A DNA stretch of 64,000 bases from assembly GCF_004563925.1 (NCBI RefSeq), contig NZ_SPNJ01000004.1, positions 496,001 to 560,000 on the forward strand, read 5' to 3'. A program made the position numbers and the translations under genes. The notes below the pieces were generated by a model. That model saw only the letters and a list, made by a program, of their open reading frames with translations, did not search any database and was not told where the DNA came from. Each line of letters begins with the position of its first letter. The first letter of the stretch is position 1. This document shows positions 1-8,088 of the stretch, in pieces. Source of the stretch: Herbaspirillum sp. 3R11 (GTDB lineage: Bacteria; Pseudomonadota; Gammaproteobacteria; Burkholderiales; Burkholderiaceae_D).

Positions 1-811
1 GTCCATCGTCAGTCGCCGGCTCTTCCGCCTTGAAGAAGAACTTGGCGTCCAGCTGCTGGCCCGATCCACCCGCGGCGCGGCGCTCACGGAAGCCGGCGTC
101 ACGTTCCGGGACTACGCGGCAAGAGTCTGCGCCGAAATCGAAGCGGCCAAGGAAACGCTCCTGCCCGCCGGCGATCTTCGCGGCCGCTTGCGAGTTGCCG
201 CGCCGCTTTCTTTCGGTCCGACTCACCTGGCTCCCGTACTCGCGGAAATGGCCCGACGCCACCCCGAGCTCCATATCCACACTTCTTACAGCGACCAGGT
301 CGTCGATCTGATTGCTGAAGGGTACGATTGCGCGATTCGGCTGGGCCATCTGGCGGACTCCAATCTGCTCGCAAGATGCATCGGGCCGATCCATGGGATC
401 GTGGTTGCAAGCCCGGACTACATCAAGGCCCATGGATCACCGGAAACGCCGGACGAGCTGCTCTCCCACGAGGCCCTCATGCAAGGAACGGATCCCTGGC
501 AACTCATGGATGGCGACAAGATCCTCACGGTTCGTCCCCAGGGTCGCTTCAAGGCAGACAACGGCACCGCTCTGGTCGCTGCCGCCCTGGCCGGGCTTGG
601 CATTGCCTATCTCCCGACTGGTCTGATTCATGAGCACCTGGTCACCGGGGCGCTTATCCCGGTAATGACACGTCATCCGGTACCTGTGGCAGGCGCCTAT
701 GTCGTGCGCCCACCGGGGCAGCAGGCGACACGCAAAGTGCGGGTCCTCACCGAAATGCTGATCGAATGTTTCAAACAAGCGCCATATCTGGCGACACCTT
801 CCGTTGCCTGA
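1..811 (+). CDS. LysR-family transcriptional regulator, 5' truncated by window edge
   Basis: The reading frame is open from base 2 and ends with TGA at 809-811. The first visible residues (SIVSRRLFRLEEELGVQLLA) are the end of a LysR winged helix-turn-helix, in the usual S-x-V-S-R-R-I-x-x-L-E form, followed by the R-S-T-R-G linker start. The remainder, about 200 residues, is the periplasmic-binding-protein-like effector domain that senses a small ligand in the cytoplasm. Roughly 25-35 N-terminal residues lie upstream of the window. The target cannot be told because the divergent neighbour is outside the window. The next gene begins within 70 bases on the same strand. Family assignment is secure; ligand unknown. 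Confidence 0.9.
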   Translation, partial: SIVSRRLFRLEEELGVQLLARSTRGAALTEAGVTFRDYAARVCAEIEAAKETLLPAGDLRGRLRVAAPLSFGPTHLAPVLAEMARRHPELHIHTSYSDQVVDLIAEGYDCAIRLGHLADSNLLARCIGPIHGIVVASPDYIKAHGSPETPDELLSHEALMQGTDPWQLMDGDKILTVRPQGRFKADNGTALVAAALAGLGIAYLPTGLIHEHLVTGALIPVMTRHPVPVAGAYVVRPPGQQATRKVRVLTEMLIECFKQAPYLATPSVA

Positions 812-880
812 ATGGCGTACCGAATGAAAAATTTACTCCAGATTTTCCTTCGCCAGCACGGCCCTGCCGCCAACCACCTC

Positions 881-1363
881 GTGAAACTCAACCGCCTCCT
901 GCTCACCGCACTATGCTCCCTCTCGCTGGCAGGATGCAGCACGCTGACGGAAGTAAAGCTCTATGACGGACCACCGCAAGATCCCAGTCGCATCGCCAGG
1001 TTGTATCTGGACCCGCACGTCGCGGTCACCGATGTCGATGACATCCGTACACATCCCACGGACAAATCTCGCGTGCTCGCGCATTCCGCAGGAAAGCGGC
1101 GCGAATACATTTCCCTTGCGCCGGGCTTGCACTCCTTGCATGCCCATTTCTTTGTTCTTTGCTTACGCTCTGAAGGAGCGTTTCCTCTGCAGTTCAATGC
1201 AGAGCCAGGAAAAAAATATCGCCTGAAGTCCAGCGTGGATGCTCGCCTTCAGAAATGGCGACCGGAGATTGTCGAATTCGACGGGACCGAAGTGGAAAGC
1301 GATTTCCCTTGGATGAAGGCGATGTGCCCGCCCGACGTGACAGTTTTCATATTGAGGCGTTAG
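881..1363 (+). CDS. Putative lipoprotein of unknown function
   Basis: A 160-residue product if read from GTG at 881. That start puts a short positive N-region (V-K-L-N-R) before a hydrophobic stretch and the lipobox L-A-G-C, so the lipidated cysteine would be residue 19. The frame is open back to ATG at 812, immediately after the LysR stop (TGA/ATG), but that start would leave more than 20 odd residues before the signal peptide. Neither start has a convincing Shine-Dalgarno. The mature part is small and mixed, with no repeats or motif I can name. It probably sits in the inner or outer membrane as a lipid-anchored periplasmic protein. Function unknown. Confidence 0.65.
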   Translation: MKLNRLLLTALCSLSLAGCSTLTEVKLYDGPPQDPSRIARLYLDPHVAVTDVDDIRTHPTDKSRVLAHSAGKRREYISLAPGLHSLHAHFFVLCLRSEGAFPLQFNAEPGKKYRLKSSVDARLQKWRPEIVEFDGTEVESDFPWMKAMCPPDVTVFILRR

Positions 1364-1547
1364 CGTCCTTGTACGGCTCGTGGCTCGGTTCATTTTTTAG
1401 GAAATGGCACGAAGCGCCGTAGCATTGATGTCACATTGACGTCGACTTTGTCCGCAGTGTCCGGAACTGCGGCCTCTTTATCCTGAACGCATGCGTCCCT
1501 ACCATGAGGTCAACAGCATGTGGCTGTATCCCTTCAGGAGAATTTCC

Positions 1548-2639
1548 GTGTCCAAGCTTTTTTCGCCGTTCCAACTCGGCCCTTATCCCCTGGCGCATCG
1601 CGTGGTGCATGCGCCGACCACGCGCCTGCGCGCCAATGCCGACGACAGCCCCGGCGAACTGATGCTGGAGTACTACCGCCAGCGCGCCTCGACCGGCGGC
1701 CTGATCATCACCGAATCGACTCACGTGTCCTTCGACAGCCGCGGCTATCTGGGCGCGCCGGGAATTTACGAAGACGCGCACATTCCCGGCTGGAAGAACA
1801 TCGCCGACGCCGTGCACGCCAAAGGCGGCCTGCTGTTCATGCAACTGGGGCACGACGGCCGGCAGTCGCACGTCGACCTGACCGGCGGACCGCTGCCGAT
1901 TGCGCCGTCGGTGGTGCCGTTTGAAACCGACGTGCTGACGCAAGACGGCTGGGTGCCGGCGTCGCCGCATCGCGCCATCGACATCGATGAAATCCAGCTG
2001 GTGATCGGCTATTACCGCAAGGCTGCCGAGCGCGCCAAGGCAGCCGGCCTGGATGGCGTTGAACTGCATTCGGCCAACGGCTATCTGTCGGATACCTTCC
2101 TGCAGGACGGCACCAACAAGCGCACCGACGCCTACGGCGGCAGCAGAGAAAAACGCGCGCGCTTCATGCTCGAGGTAGTGGAGGCGCTGGTGTCGGTATG
2201 GGGTGCGGAGCGCGTCGGCGTACGCCTGTCCCCGAGCGGCCAATGGGGATCGATTTCGGATTCCGATCCGGAGGCGACTTTCACCTACGCGGCGCAACAG
2301 CTCAACCGCTTCGGCCTGGCGTATCTGCATATCATCGAGCCGCGCGTCAAAGGCGTCGAGACCTTGGATGAACATCAGCAACCGGTGGCGTCGGAGTTTC
2401 TGCGCAAGGTGTTCACGGGGCCGATCATTTCGGCCGGCGGCTTCACCGGCGACGGCGCGGAAGAAATTCTGCAAAAAGGCGATGCCGATCTGGTCGCCTT
2501 CGGTCGCCATTTCGCATCCAACCCGGACCTGCCGTTCCGCCTGCAGCACAAGCTGCCCTTGAATCACTATGACCGTTCGGCGTTCTGGGGCGGCACCGAA
2601 GTCGGCTATACGGACTACCCTTTCCATCAGGCTGCCTGA
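1548..2639 (+). CDS. Old Yellow Enzyme family NADH:flavin oxidoreductase / alkene reductase
   Basis: A 363-residue FMN-dependent ene-reductase of the OYE family, which reduces activated C=C bonds or nitro groups with NAD(P)H in the cytoplasm. The TIM-barrel start motif (R-V-V-H-A-P-T-T-R) is followed by L-H-S-A-N-G-Y-L, the substrate-binding His/Asn pair of the NemA/GTN-reductase group, and then the N-K-R-T-D-x-Y-G-G signature. The C-terminal phosphate-binding part (SAGGFTGDGAEEIL, then DLVAFGRHFASNPDL) is complete. I chose GTG at 1548 because AGGAGAA lies at 1536-1542; an ATG at 1491 in the same frame lacks this and would add 19 unconserved residues. The physiological substrate cannot be inferred from neighbours. 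Confidence 0.9.
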   Translation: MSKLFSPFQLGPYPLAHRVVHAPTTRLRANADDSPGELMLEYYRQRASTGGLIITESTHVSFDSRGYLGAPGIYEDAHIPGWKNIADAVHAKGGLLFMQLGHDGRQSHVDLTGGPLPIAPSVVPFETDVLTQDGWVPASPHRAIDIDEIQLVIGYYRKAAERAKAAGLDGVELHSANGYLSDTFLQDGTNKRTDAYGGSREKRARFMLEVVEALVSVWGAERVGVRLSPSGQWGSISDSDPEATFTYAAQQLNRFGLAYLHIIEPRVKGVETLDEHQQPVASEFLRKVFTGPIISAGGFTGDGAEEILQKGDADLVAFGRHFASNPDLPFRLQHKLPLNHYDRSAFWGGTEVGYTDYPFHQAA

Positions 2640-2746
2640 CCCGCCATGCAATGCAAACCCGGCTTGTCGTCGAAGTAAATTTGCAGGCGGCATTGAACAT
2701 TCTGCAGTGCAGCGTGTTCATACCTGCTTTTGAGCGGGAAAATTGC

Positions 2747-4168
2747 ATGCCATTTATTGCTACAAGAACAAACTTCTCCATGCGAAGACGCATGCAATCG
2801 CTGGCGGCGCTCATGCTGCTGTCCGCCTCAGGCGCCGGGTCGTTGGCGCAAGCGGCGGATGCCGCAGGCTTGTGCGCACCCAATCTGCAAGTGGACAAGG
2901 AGAAGCTGGCGGCGCGCCTGCTTGCCACTTATCCGGTAAGCACTGCTTATCTCGCTGTAGGAGAGCACCCTGCGCCGCTGTCGTCATACCGGGCGCTGGC
3001 GTCATGGCTGCTCAAGAAACGCGCCGCCGAGAAATCAGCGGGCGGCGCCTGCAAGGGTGACAGTTGCAACGCCGATCACATCGCCGATGACCTGCAACAT
3101 CTGCTCGACGGCAAGGATGCGCAGTTCAAACCGGCCGGCCGCGCTGTCGCCGCTTCGTTCTTCGACGACGGCAACCCGGGCAGTCTCGCCTGCGTGCAGA
3201 GCGACGCGCAGCTCAGCTTGCCGCATGCGGCATCGGCCGCCACCATGAGCGCTGCACCGGCTGCTGCTGGGGCTACAGCTGGAGCTACGGCCGGCGCTGC
3301 TGGCTCTGCCGCTGCCGGCGCCACTGCAACCCCGCCGGCAACGCATGAGCCGAGCTGGATGGATCCGGTGCGTGTGCGCGGCAATCCCGACCAGTTGTCC
3401 ATCGACCGCAACAACCAGGCCGCCTATGCGTCGGTCGAGCGTGCGCATCTGACGCTGGCCAATGACGATGTGGCGCAGTCGCGCACCAACGACATCGTGG
3501 TGTTCGCCGGCTATTCCTTCGACAAGCGTCCCCTGGACAGCATCGGCAGCACCTACGAGGCGGTGCCTTACGTCGGCTTCAAGCAGAATCGGGTCACCAA
3601 TTACAACGGCGGCGCGATCACCGTGGACACTACGCGCACCGGCCAGACCGGCGTGCTCTCGTCGTTCCACTTCGCCCATCCGGGCTCGGCCAATACCGAA
3701 GACCTGACGGCGCGGCCGGACTACCTCATCAACAGCTCCGATGGCAGCCGCCTGCTCACCGTCAACTTCACCTACACGATGGTGCGTCCCGGCATCCTCA
3801 ACGATTTCATCCGCTGGAACAACGGCCTGGCGTTCAAACCTATCCTGATCGGCCAGAGCCGCAACGGTACCTATCTCAATCGCGGCAACGCCACGGTCTA
3901 CGAGCAGCATCAGGACTTCATCCGCCTCGGTGCACAGGCCGGCTTCACGCTGGCCTCGACCAATCCGAAACTGCCGTTTGACTTCACCACCACCTATACC
4001 GGCCTCAAGGCTCTGGAGGGCTCGCGCAGCATCCATTACTGGAAGGGCGCGCTGACCTACAACTTCAACCAGAACGTCGGCCTGAGCCTGGATTATTCGA
4101 ACGGCCTGCTGCCGGATACCGGCGATGCCGAACGCAAGTGGGGACTGGGTATTGCGACCAAGTTCTGA
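2747..4168 (+). CDS. Outer-membrane beta-barrel protein of unknown function
   Basis: About 473 residues. An N-terminal signal peptide ends near A-Q-A-A-D. A roughly 110-residue helical region follows, containing a C-x-x-x-x-C pair (GACKGDSC). An Ala/Gly/Thr-rich linker (residues about 165-200 from this start) leads to a C-terminal half of alternating aromatic/polar strands that ends in phenylalanine (G-L-G-I-A-T-K-F), the usual C-terminal signal of outer-membrane barrels. I do not see the H-x-S-N-G motif of phospholipase A1. Start choice is uncertain: ATG 2747 has a weak GAGCGGG upstream; 2651 and 2780 are alternatives. It is followed by a clear terminator and appears monocistronic. Function unknown. 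Confidence 0.65.
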   Translation: MPFIATRTNFSMRRRMQSLAALMLLSASGAGSLAQAADAAGLCAPNLQVDKEKLAARLLATYPVSTAYLAVGEHPAPLSSYRALASWLLKKRAAEKSAGGACKGDSCNADHIADDLQHLLDGKDAQFKPAGRAVAASFFDDGNPGSLACVQSDAQLSLPHAASAATMSAAPAAAGATAGATAGAAGSAAAGATATPPATHEPSWMDPVRVRGNPDQLSIDRNNQAAYASVERAHLTLANDDVAQSRTNDIVVFAGYSFDKRPLDSIGSTYEAVPYVGFKQNRVTNYNGGAITVDTTRTGQTGVLSSFHFAHPGSANTEDLTARPDYLINSSDGSRLLTVNFTYTMVRPGILNDFIRWNNGLAFKPILIGQSRNGTYLNRGNATVYEQHQDFIRLGAQAGFTLASTNPKLPFDFTTTYTGLKALEGSRSIHYWKGALTYNFNQNVGLSLDYSNGLLPDTGDAERKWGLGIATKF

Positions 4169-4197
4169 GCCGGACTTGTGCGTCTGTCGTCAACAGC

Positions 4198-4235
4198 AAA
4201 AAGGGCACGTGCAATTGATGCACGTGCCCTTTTTG
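4198..4235. terminator. Bidirectional rho-independent terminator
   Basis: Arms GGGCACGTGCA and TGCACGTGCCC enclose a short ATTGA-like loop. The stem is preceded by an A-run and followed by a T-run, so it can stop transcription of both the outer-membrane protein gene and the convergent small gene on the minus strand. Confidence 0.9.
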
Positions 4236-4276
4236 CAAACTATCCTGAAAATAAAAATGTCGTTACAGCAATATTG

Positions 4277-4525
4277 TTACTTGTAAAAAGCTTCGACCTT
4301 GCCCTTGACCTTGGTCAGCAGCGGATTGCCTTTGCGATCCAGCGCCTTGCCGGCCGGGACTCTGATCCATCCTTCGCTGATGCAGTATTCGTCGACGTCG
4401 GTGCGCTCTTTGTCATTGAGCTTGATGCCGACTTCATGTTCGAAGATGGCGGCGTTGAAATGAGGGCTGCGCGGATCGATCGAGAGCCGGTCAGGGAGCG
4501 GGGGGCGTTGTGTAGTGTCGTTCAT
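4277..4525 (-). CDS. DUF3297 family protein
   Basis: An 82-residue cytoplasmic protein beginning M-N-D-T-T-Q-R-P-P-L-P-D-R-L. The conserved L-S-I-D-P-R-S-P-H-F block and the G-W-I-R-V-P-A-G-K-A-L-D-R-K-G-N-P-L tail are what I recall of DUF3297, a small family common in proteobacteria with no established function. The frame extends upstream to 4561, but the family begins at the internal ATG at 4525. It has no signal peptide or membrane segment and is probably transcribed alone, ending at the bidirectional terminator. Confidence 0.8.
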   Translation of the reverse strand: MNDTTQRPPLPDRLSIDPRSPHFNAAIFEHEVGIKLNDKERTDVDEYCISEGWIRVPAGKALDRKGNPLLTKVKGKVEAFYK

Positions 4526-4612
4526 GGCGACAATTATCGACGATAAGATTGCGCAAAACAATGCAAAAAAATCCTTTGTCGAGATCGCCGCATTTCCCCA
4601 CCCCCGGCCACC

Positions 4613-5935
4613 CTAGCTGAACACCTTCAGCAAAATGGTGGCGCAGACGATCATGGCGGCGCCGCCGATACGCGTCGAGATTTGTGCGAACGGCATCAGC
4701 CCCATGCGATTCGAGGCGGACAGGATGGCGACGTCGCCGGTACCGCCCAGGCCGCTGTGGCAAGCCGTGACGATGCCCGATTCGACGGGATACATGTTGA
4801 GCCACTTGCCGACGAAGAAGCCGGACGTCACCAGCGCGATCACGGTTGCCGCGCAGACGGCGAAATAACCGGGCGTAAAGGCCGCAACCAGATCCTTCCA
4901 CGACACGAACAAGGCGCCCAGTCCGACCAGGATCGCGAAGGTCAGATTGGTCGAGACGAACTTGTACATCTGATACGCGCCCAGCTCGAGTTGCTCCGGG
5001 ATCAGCTTGAAGACTTTGAGTAACGCGGCGCTGACGATCATCAGGATCGGGCCCGGGATGCCGGTGGGCTCCGCCAGCACCGCACCGAGGATGAAGAAGG
5101 CGCAGCTGATCAGCAGGCCCGCGCCCATCAACTGCAGGTCAATCGGGACATTGGTGTGATCGGTCCTGAGCAGTTCCGCATCGTCGCCGGACTTCACCAG
5201 GAAGCCGTTGCCGTTGAGATGCGGCTTCTTGTCGCCGATCCAGCGCAGCACCCCGCTCGACAAAATGGCCACGACATTTCCCAGCAGGGCCGCCGGCACC
5301 AGCATGGCGATCAGTTCCGCCTGCGGCCTGCCGAGGATTTCGGAGTAGCCGATCGACAGCGGCAGGATGCCCTCGCCGATGCCGCCGCCGACAATGGGGA
5401 CCACGATGAAGAAAAACGTATGCCGGGGAGAATAGCCGAACAGCAATCCGACCGAAATGCCGAACACGATGGCCGCAAGCGTGCCCGCCAGCAAGGGCAG
5501 GAACATGCGCATGAAGCCTTGCACCAGCACCTTGTGCCGCATGCCGAGAATACTGCCGGCAACCAGGCAGGCGATGTACAGATACTGCAGGTTGGCCGTC
5601 TTCATGGTGGTGGTGATGGCCTTCAGTATCTCGGGATCCATGAGCTTGAAGCCGATCAGCGCCGACGGTACAAAGAGACAGAGGATCGCTGCGCCGCCGA
5701 TGTGTTTGAACACCGGCAGTTTGCTGCCGATCTCGCCAAGCAGAAAGCCGGCCAGCATCAGCACTGCCAAGCCGCCGATCATGTCGTTCGGCAATTTTTT
5801 ATTCAGCGCGGCGATGATGGTGATCGCGGCAATCACCGCGTAAATCGGCCATGGCAAAGGCCCGATCTTGCGACTGCCAAGATTTTTCCATATCGCCCGC
5901 CGAGCGGTCGGGGCTTCGATAGATGTTGCTTCCAT
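4613..5935 (-). CDS. 2-hydroxycarboxylate transporter (CitS/MaeN/CimH type)
   Basis: A 440-residue polytopic inner-membrane carrier of the 2-HCT family, which imports citrate, malate or related hydroxyacids with Na+ or H+. The two family-defining re-entrant-loop GGxG motifs are both present: V-G-G-G-I-G-E-G near residues 182-189 and G-L-G-G-T-G-D-V near 402-409. About 11-12 hydrophobic segments are visible. ATG at 5935 is preceded by GGAGA; an upstream in-frame extension to 6055 has no such site. The gene faces a LysR gene across 171 bases, and that product is its likely regulator. Which hydroxyacid and which cation are used cannot be read from sequence. Confidence 0.88.
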   Translation of the reverse strand: MEATSIEAPTARRAIWKNLGSRKIGPLPWPIYAVIAAITIIAALNKKLPNDMIGGLAVLMLAGFLLGEIGSKLPVFKHIGGAAILCLFVPSALIGFKLMDPEILKAITTTMKTANLQYLYIACLVAGSILGMRHKVLVQGFMRMFLPLLAGTLAAIVFGISVGLLFGYSPRHTFFFIVVPIVGGGIGEGILPLSIGYSEILGRPQAELIAMLVPAALLGNVVAILSSGVLRWIGDKKPHLNGNGFLVKSGDDAELLRTDHTNVPIDLQLMGAGLLISCAFFILGAVLAEPTGIPGPILMIVSAALLKVFKLIPEQLELGAYQMYKFVSTNLTFAILVGLGALFVSWKDLVAAFTPGYFAVCAATVIALVTSGFFVGKWLNMYPVESGIVTACHSGLGGTGDVAILSASNRMGLMPFAQISTRIGGAAMIVCATILLKVFS

Positions 5936-5999
5936 GCTTGTCTCCGTTGATTGAGGGCGATCGCTGAGATCGCCTCTTCTTGTGTTTTTTTGATCGATG

Positions 6000-6030
6000 C
6001 GAGATGCGCACGTATTACGCACACATCTCG
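6000..6030. promoter_or_regulatory. Palindromic candidate operator between carrier and LysR genes
   Basis: Two 15-base arms, CGAGATGCGCACGTA and TACGCACACATCTCG, are separated by one base and match as an inverted repeat at 12 of 15 positions. It lies centrally between the divergent hydroxycarboxylate carrier and the LysR gene, where a LysR-type regulator would bind. Binding is inferred. Confidence 0.55.
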
Positions 6031-6106
6031 TTGGGAAGAAGTGTAATAATTCCATCGATCTTTATAGTTAATAATTACTACATCCATTATTTAGTCAGGC
6101 TTAATA

Positions 6107-7027
6107 ATGAATCGACTTTCCGATCTGGAATTTTTCATCCAACTGGTGAAGCAAGGCTCGCTCGCGTCACTCGCGCGGGAGCTTGGCGTCACGCCGCCGG
6201 CGGTGACTTCGCGCCTGGCGCAGATAGAAAAACGCCTCGGCGTACGACTGCTCAACCGCACCACGCGACGCATCAGCGTGACGCACGAGGGCGAGGTGTA
6301 TCTGGCGACCGGCGCGCGCTTGCTGGCGGAATTGCAGGAGTTGGAGCAGACAGTGTCGAGCAGCCGCGGCGTGCCCAAGGGTGTGTTGCGGGTCAATGCC
6401 ACATTTGGATTCGGCCGGCGGCACATCACGCCCGCCATCGCGGCATTCGTCAGGCGCTACCCCGAAGTCGAGGTGCAGCTGGAACTCACGGACAGGTCCA
6501 TCAATCTGGCCGACAAGGCATTTGATATCGGTATCTGGTTCGGCACCGTGCCCGATTCGCGCATGGTCGCCCGCAAGATCGTCTCGAATGAGCGATTGCT
6601 GTGCGCCTCGCCGGCTTACCTGAAAAGAGCCGGCGTACCGCAGGTCCCGCGCGACTTGCAGACGCATCAATGCATCGTGCTGCGCGAAAGCGATGCCGCT
6701 TATGGCACCTGGCATCTGACGCGCGGCAGGAAACAAGAGACCATCAAGGTCCGCGGCAGCCTCAGCACCAACGACGGCGAAGCCGGCGTGGTGTGGGCGC
6801 TCGAAGGCCTGGGAATATTGATGCGCTCCGAGTGGGACGTGCATGCCTATCTTGAAACCGGTCGATTGACGCCGGTGCTGAGCGATTGGAGCCTGCCCGG
6901 CGCCGACGTGTTTGCGGTCTACCCGGAGCGCGCCCACCTGTCCGCCAAAGTCAGCGTTTTCATTGACTTCCTGACGGCGTGGTTCGGCAAGAATGCGGTA
7001 TGGACGAAGGCAAAACCGGCGCGTTGA
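6107..7027 (+). CDS. LysR-family regulator, probably of the divergent hydroxycarboxylate carrier
   Basis: A 306-residue LysR protein. Residues 1-60 form the winged helix-turn-helix (FFIQLVKQGSLASLARELGV, then P-P-A-V-T-S-R-L-A-Q-I-E-K-R-L-G-V-R-L-L-N-R-T-T-R). The rest is the two-lobed effector domain (G-V-L-R-V-N-A-T-F-G-F-G-R-R). The domain order and length are typical of the family. It is transcribed away from the 2-HCT carrier gene, and the intergenic palindrome supports shared regulation. The ligand is presumably the transported hydroxyacid, by inference only. Confidence 0.88.
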   Translation: MNRLSDLEFFIQLVKQGSLASLARELGVTPPAVTSRLAQIEKRLGVRLLNRTTRRISVTHEGEVYLATGARLLAELQELEQTVSSSRGVPKGVLRVNATFGFGRRHITPAIAAFVRRYPEVEVQLELTDRSINLADKAFDIGIWFGTVPDSRMVARKIVSNERLLCASPAYLKRAGVPQVPRDLQTHQCIVLRESDAAYGTWHLTRGRKQETIKVRGSLSTNDGEAGVVWALEGLGILMRSEWDVHAYLETGRLTPVLSDWSLPGADVFAVYPERAHLSAKVSVFIDFLTAWFGKNAVWTKAKPAR

Positions 7028-7038
7028 TTTTCGCGCTC

Positions 7039-7087
7039 TTACCGCTCTTACCGCTCATTACCGTTCATTACCGTTCATTACCGCCGA
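7039..7087. repeat. Tandem ~10-base repeat TTACCGCTC(A)/TTACCGTTCA
   Basis: Five head-to-tail units (TTACCGCTC, TTACCGCTCA, TTACCGTTCA twice, then a diverged TTACCGCCGA) lie between convergent genes. The units run through the stop codon and last residues of the aldo/keto reductase gene on the minus strand, because TTA in each unit reads as TAA on the reverse strand. Slippage is a likely origin. Confidence 0.8.
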
Positions 7088-7949
7088 TGGCATCAAGCTC
7101 CGCCAATACCTCAGGCGGGATCGACACCTGCGAAGCCTGCAGGTTTTCGCGCAGATGCGCCACCGACGCCGTGCCGGGGATCAGCAGGATATTGGGCGAC
7201 CGATGCAGCAGCCAGGCCAGCGCGACTTGCATTGGCGTGGCTTGCAGGCGTGCAGCAATAGCCGACAAGGCCCCTGACTGAATCGGCGTAAAACCGCCCA
7301 GCGGGAAGAACGGCACGTAGGCGATGCCTTGCGCTGCCAGCGTGTCAATCAGCGCGTCGTCGTCGCGATGGACCAGGTTGTACATGTTTTGCACGCAGAC
7401 GATGTCAGCCCGCTGTTGCGCTTCCTCGACCTGTGCGGCCGTGACATTGCTCAGGCCTATGTGACGGATCAAACCTTCTTCCTGCAACTGCAGCATGACC
7501 TCGACCTGGCGCCCGATGCTGCCCTGCGTGAGCCCATGACCGAAGATGCGCAGGTTGACCACGTCCAGCACGTCGAGGCCCAGGTTGCGTAAATTGTCCT
7601 CAACCGCGCTGCGCAATTCCTGCGGACTCGCCGCCGCCAGCCATTCTCCTTGGTCGTCGCGACGCGCACCGATCTTGGTGACCATGGTCAGCTTGGCCGG
7701 ATAAGGATGCAGTGCTTCGCGAATGATCTGGTTCGTCACGTGCGGGCCGTAAAAATCGGACGTATCGATGTGGTCGACGCCGGCGTCGATCGCCGTGCGC
7801 AGCACCGACAGGCAGGCGGCGCGATCCTTGGGCGGACCGAACACATGCGGGCCGGCCAGTTGCATGGCGCCATAGCCCATGCGCGAAACGGTGCGACCGG
7901 CGAAATGAAAATGGGTGGCGATGGTTGATGTACTTGTAGATGCGCTCAT
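7068..7949 (-). CDS. pdxI: Aldo/keto reductase, PdxI (YdbC) pyridoxal reductase family
   Basis: A 293-residue NADPH-dependent aldo/keto reductase. The opening G-Y-G-A-M-Q-L-A-G-P-x-V-F-G-P-P and the D-T-S-D-F-Y-G-P-H-V-T-N segment with the catalytic tyrosine match what I remember of E. coli YdbC/PdxI, which reduces pyridoxal to pyridoxine in B6 salvage. The usual active-site histidine is replaced by arginine in D-V-V-N-L-R, as in that subgroup. Further blocks I-V-C-V-Q-N, A-Y-V-P-F-F-P-L-G-G-F and I-L-L-I-P-G-T agree. ATG 7949 has AAGGAAA upstream; the longer in-frame start at 8060 has not. It is divergent from a LysR gene. Substrate is inferred from similarity. Confidence 0.82.
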   Translation of the reverse strand: MSASTSTSTIATHFHFAGRTVSRMGYGAMQLAGPHVFGPPKDRAACLSVLRTAIDAGVDHIDTSDFYGPHVTNQIIREALHPYPAKLTMVTKIGARRDDQGEWLAAASPQELRSAVEDNLRNLGLDVLDVVNLRIFGHGLTQGSIGRQVEVMLQLQEEGLIRHIGLSNVTAAQVEEAQQRADIVCVQNMYNLVHRDDDALIDTLAAQGIAYVPFFPLGGFTPIQSGALSAIAARLQATPMQVALAWLLHRSPNILLIPGTASVAHLRENLQASQVSIPPEVLAELDAIGGNER

Positions 7950-8088
7950 GGATGCTTTCCTTCCGGAACAGTTGTGCAGCCAGGGAGAATTCCCTTGGAC
8001 GCTGCGGCCAGTCCAGTATCGGAGCAATTGCATTGTTTGATAATCCCATCTAAAGTTCACAGGTTGTTTAATTTAATGAACAGTCTAG

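Noticed and set aside
1431..2693. 420-codon minus-strand frame
   Set aside because: Antisense to the Old Yellow Enzyme gene, which carries clear motifs; no features of its own.
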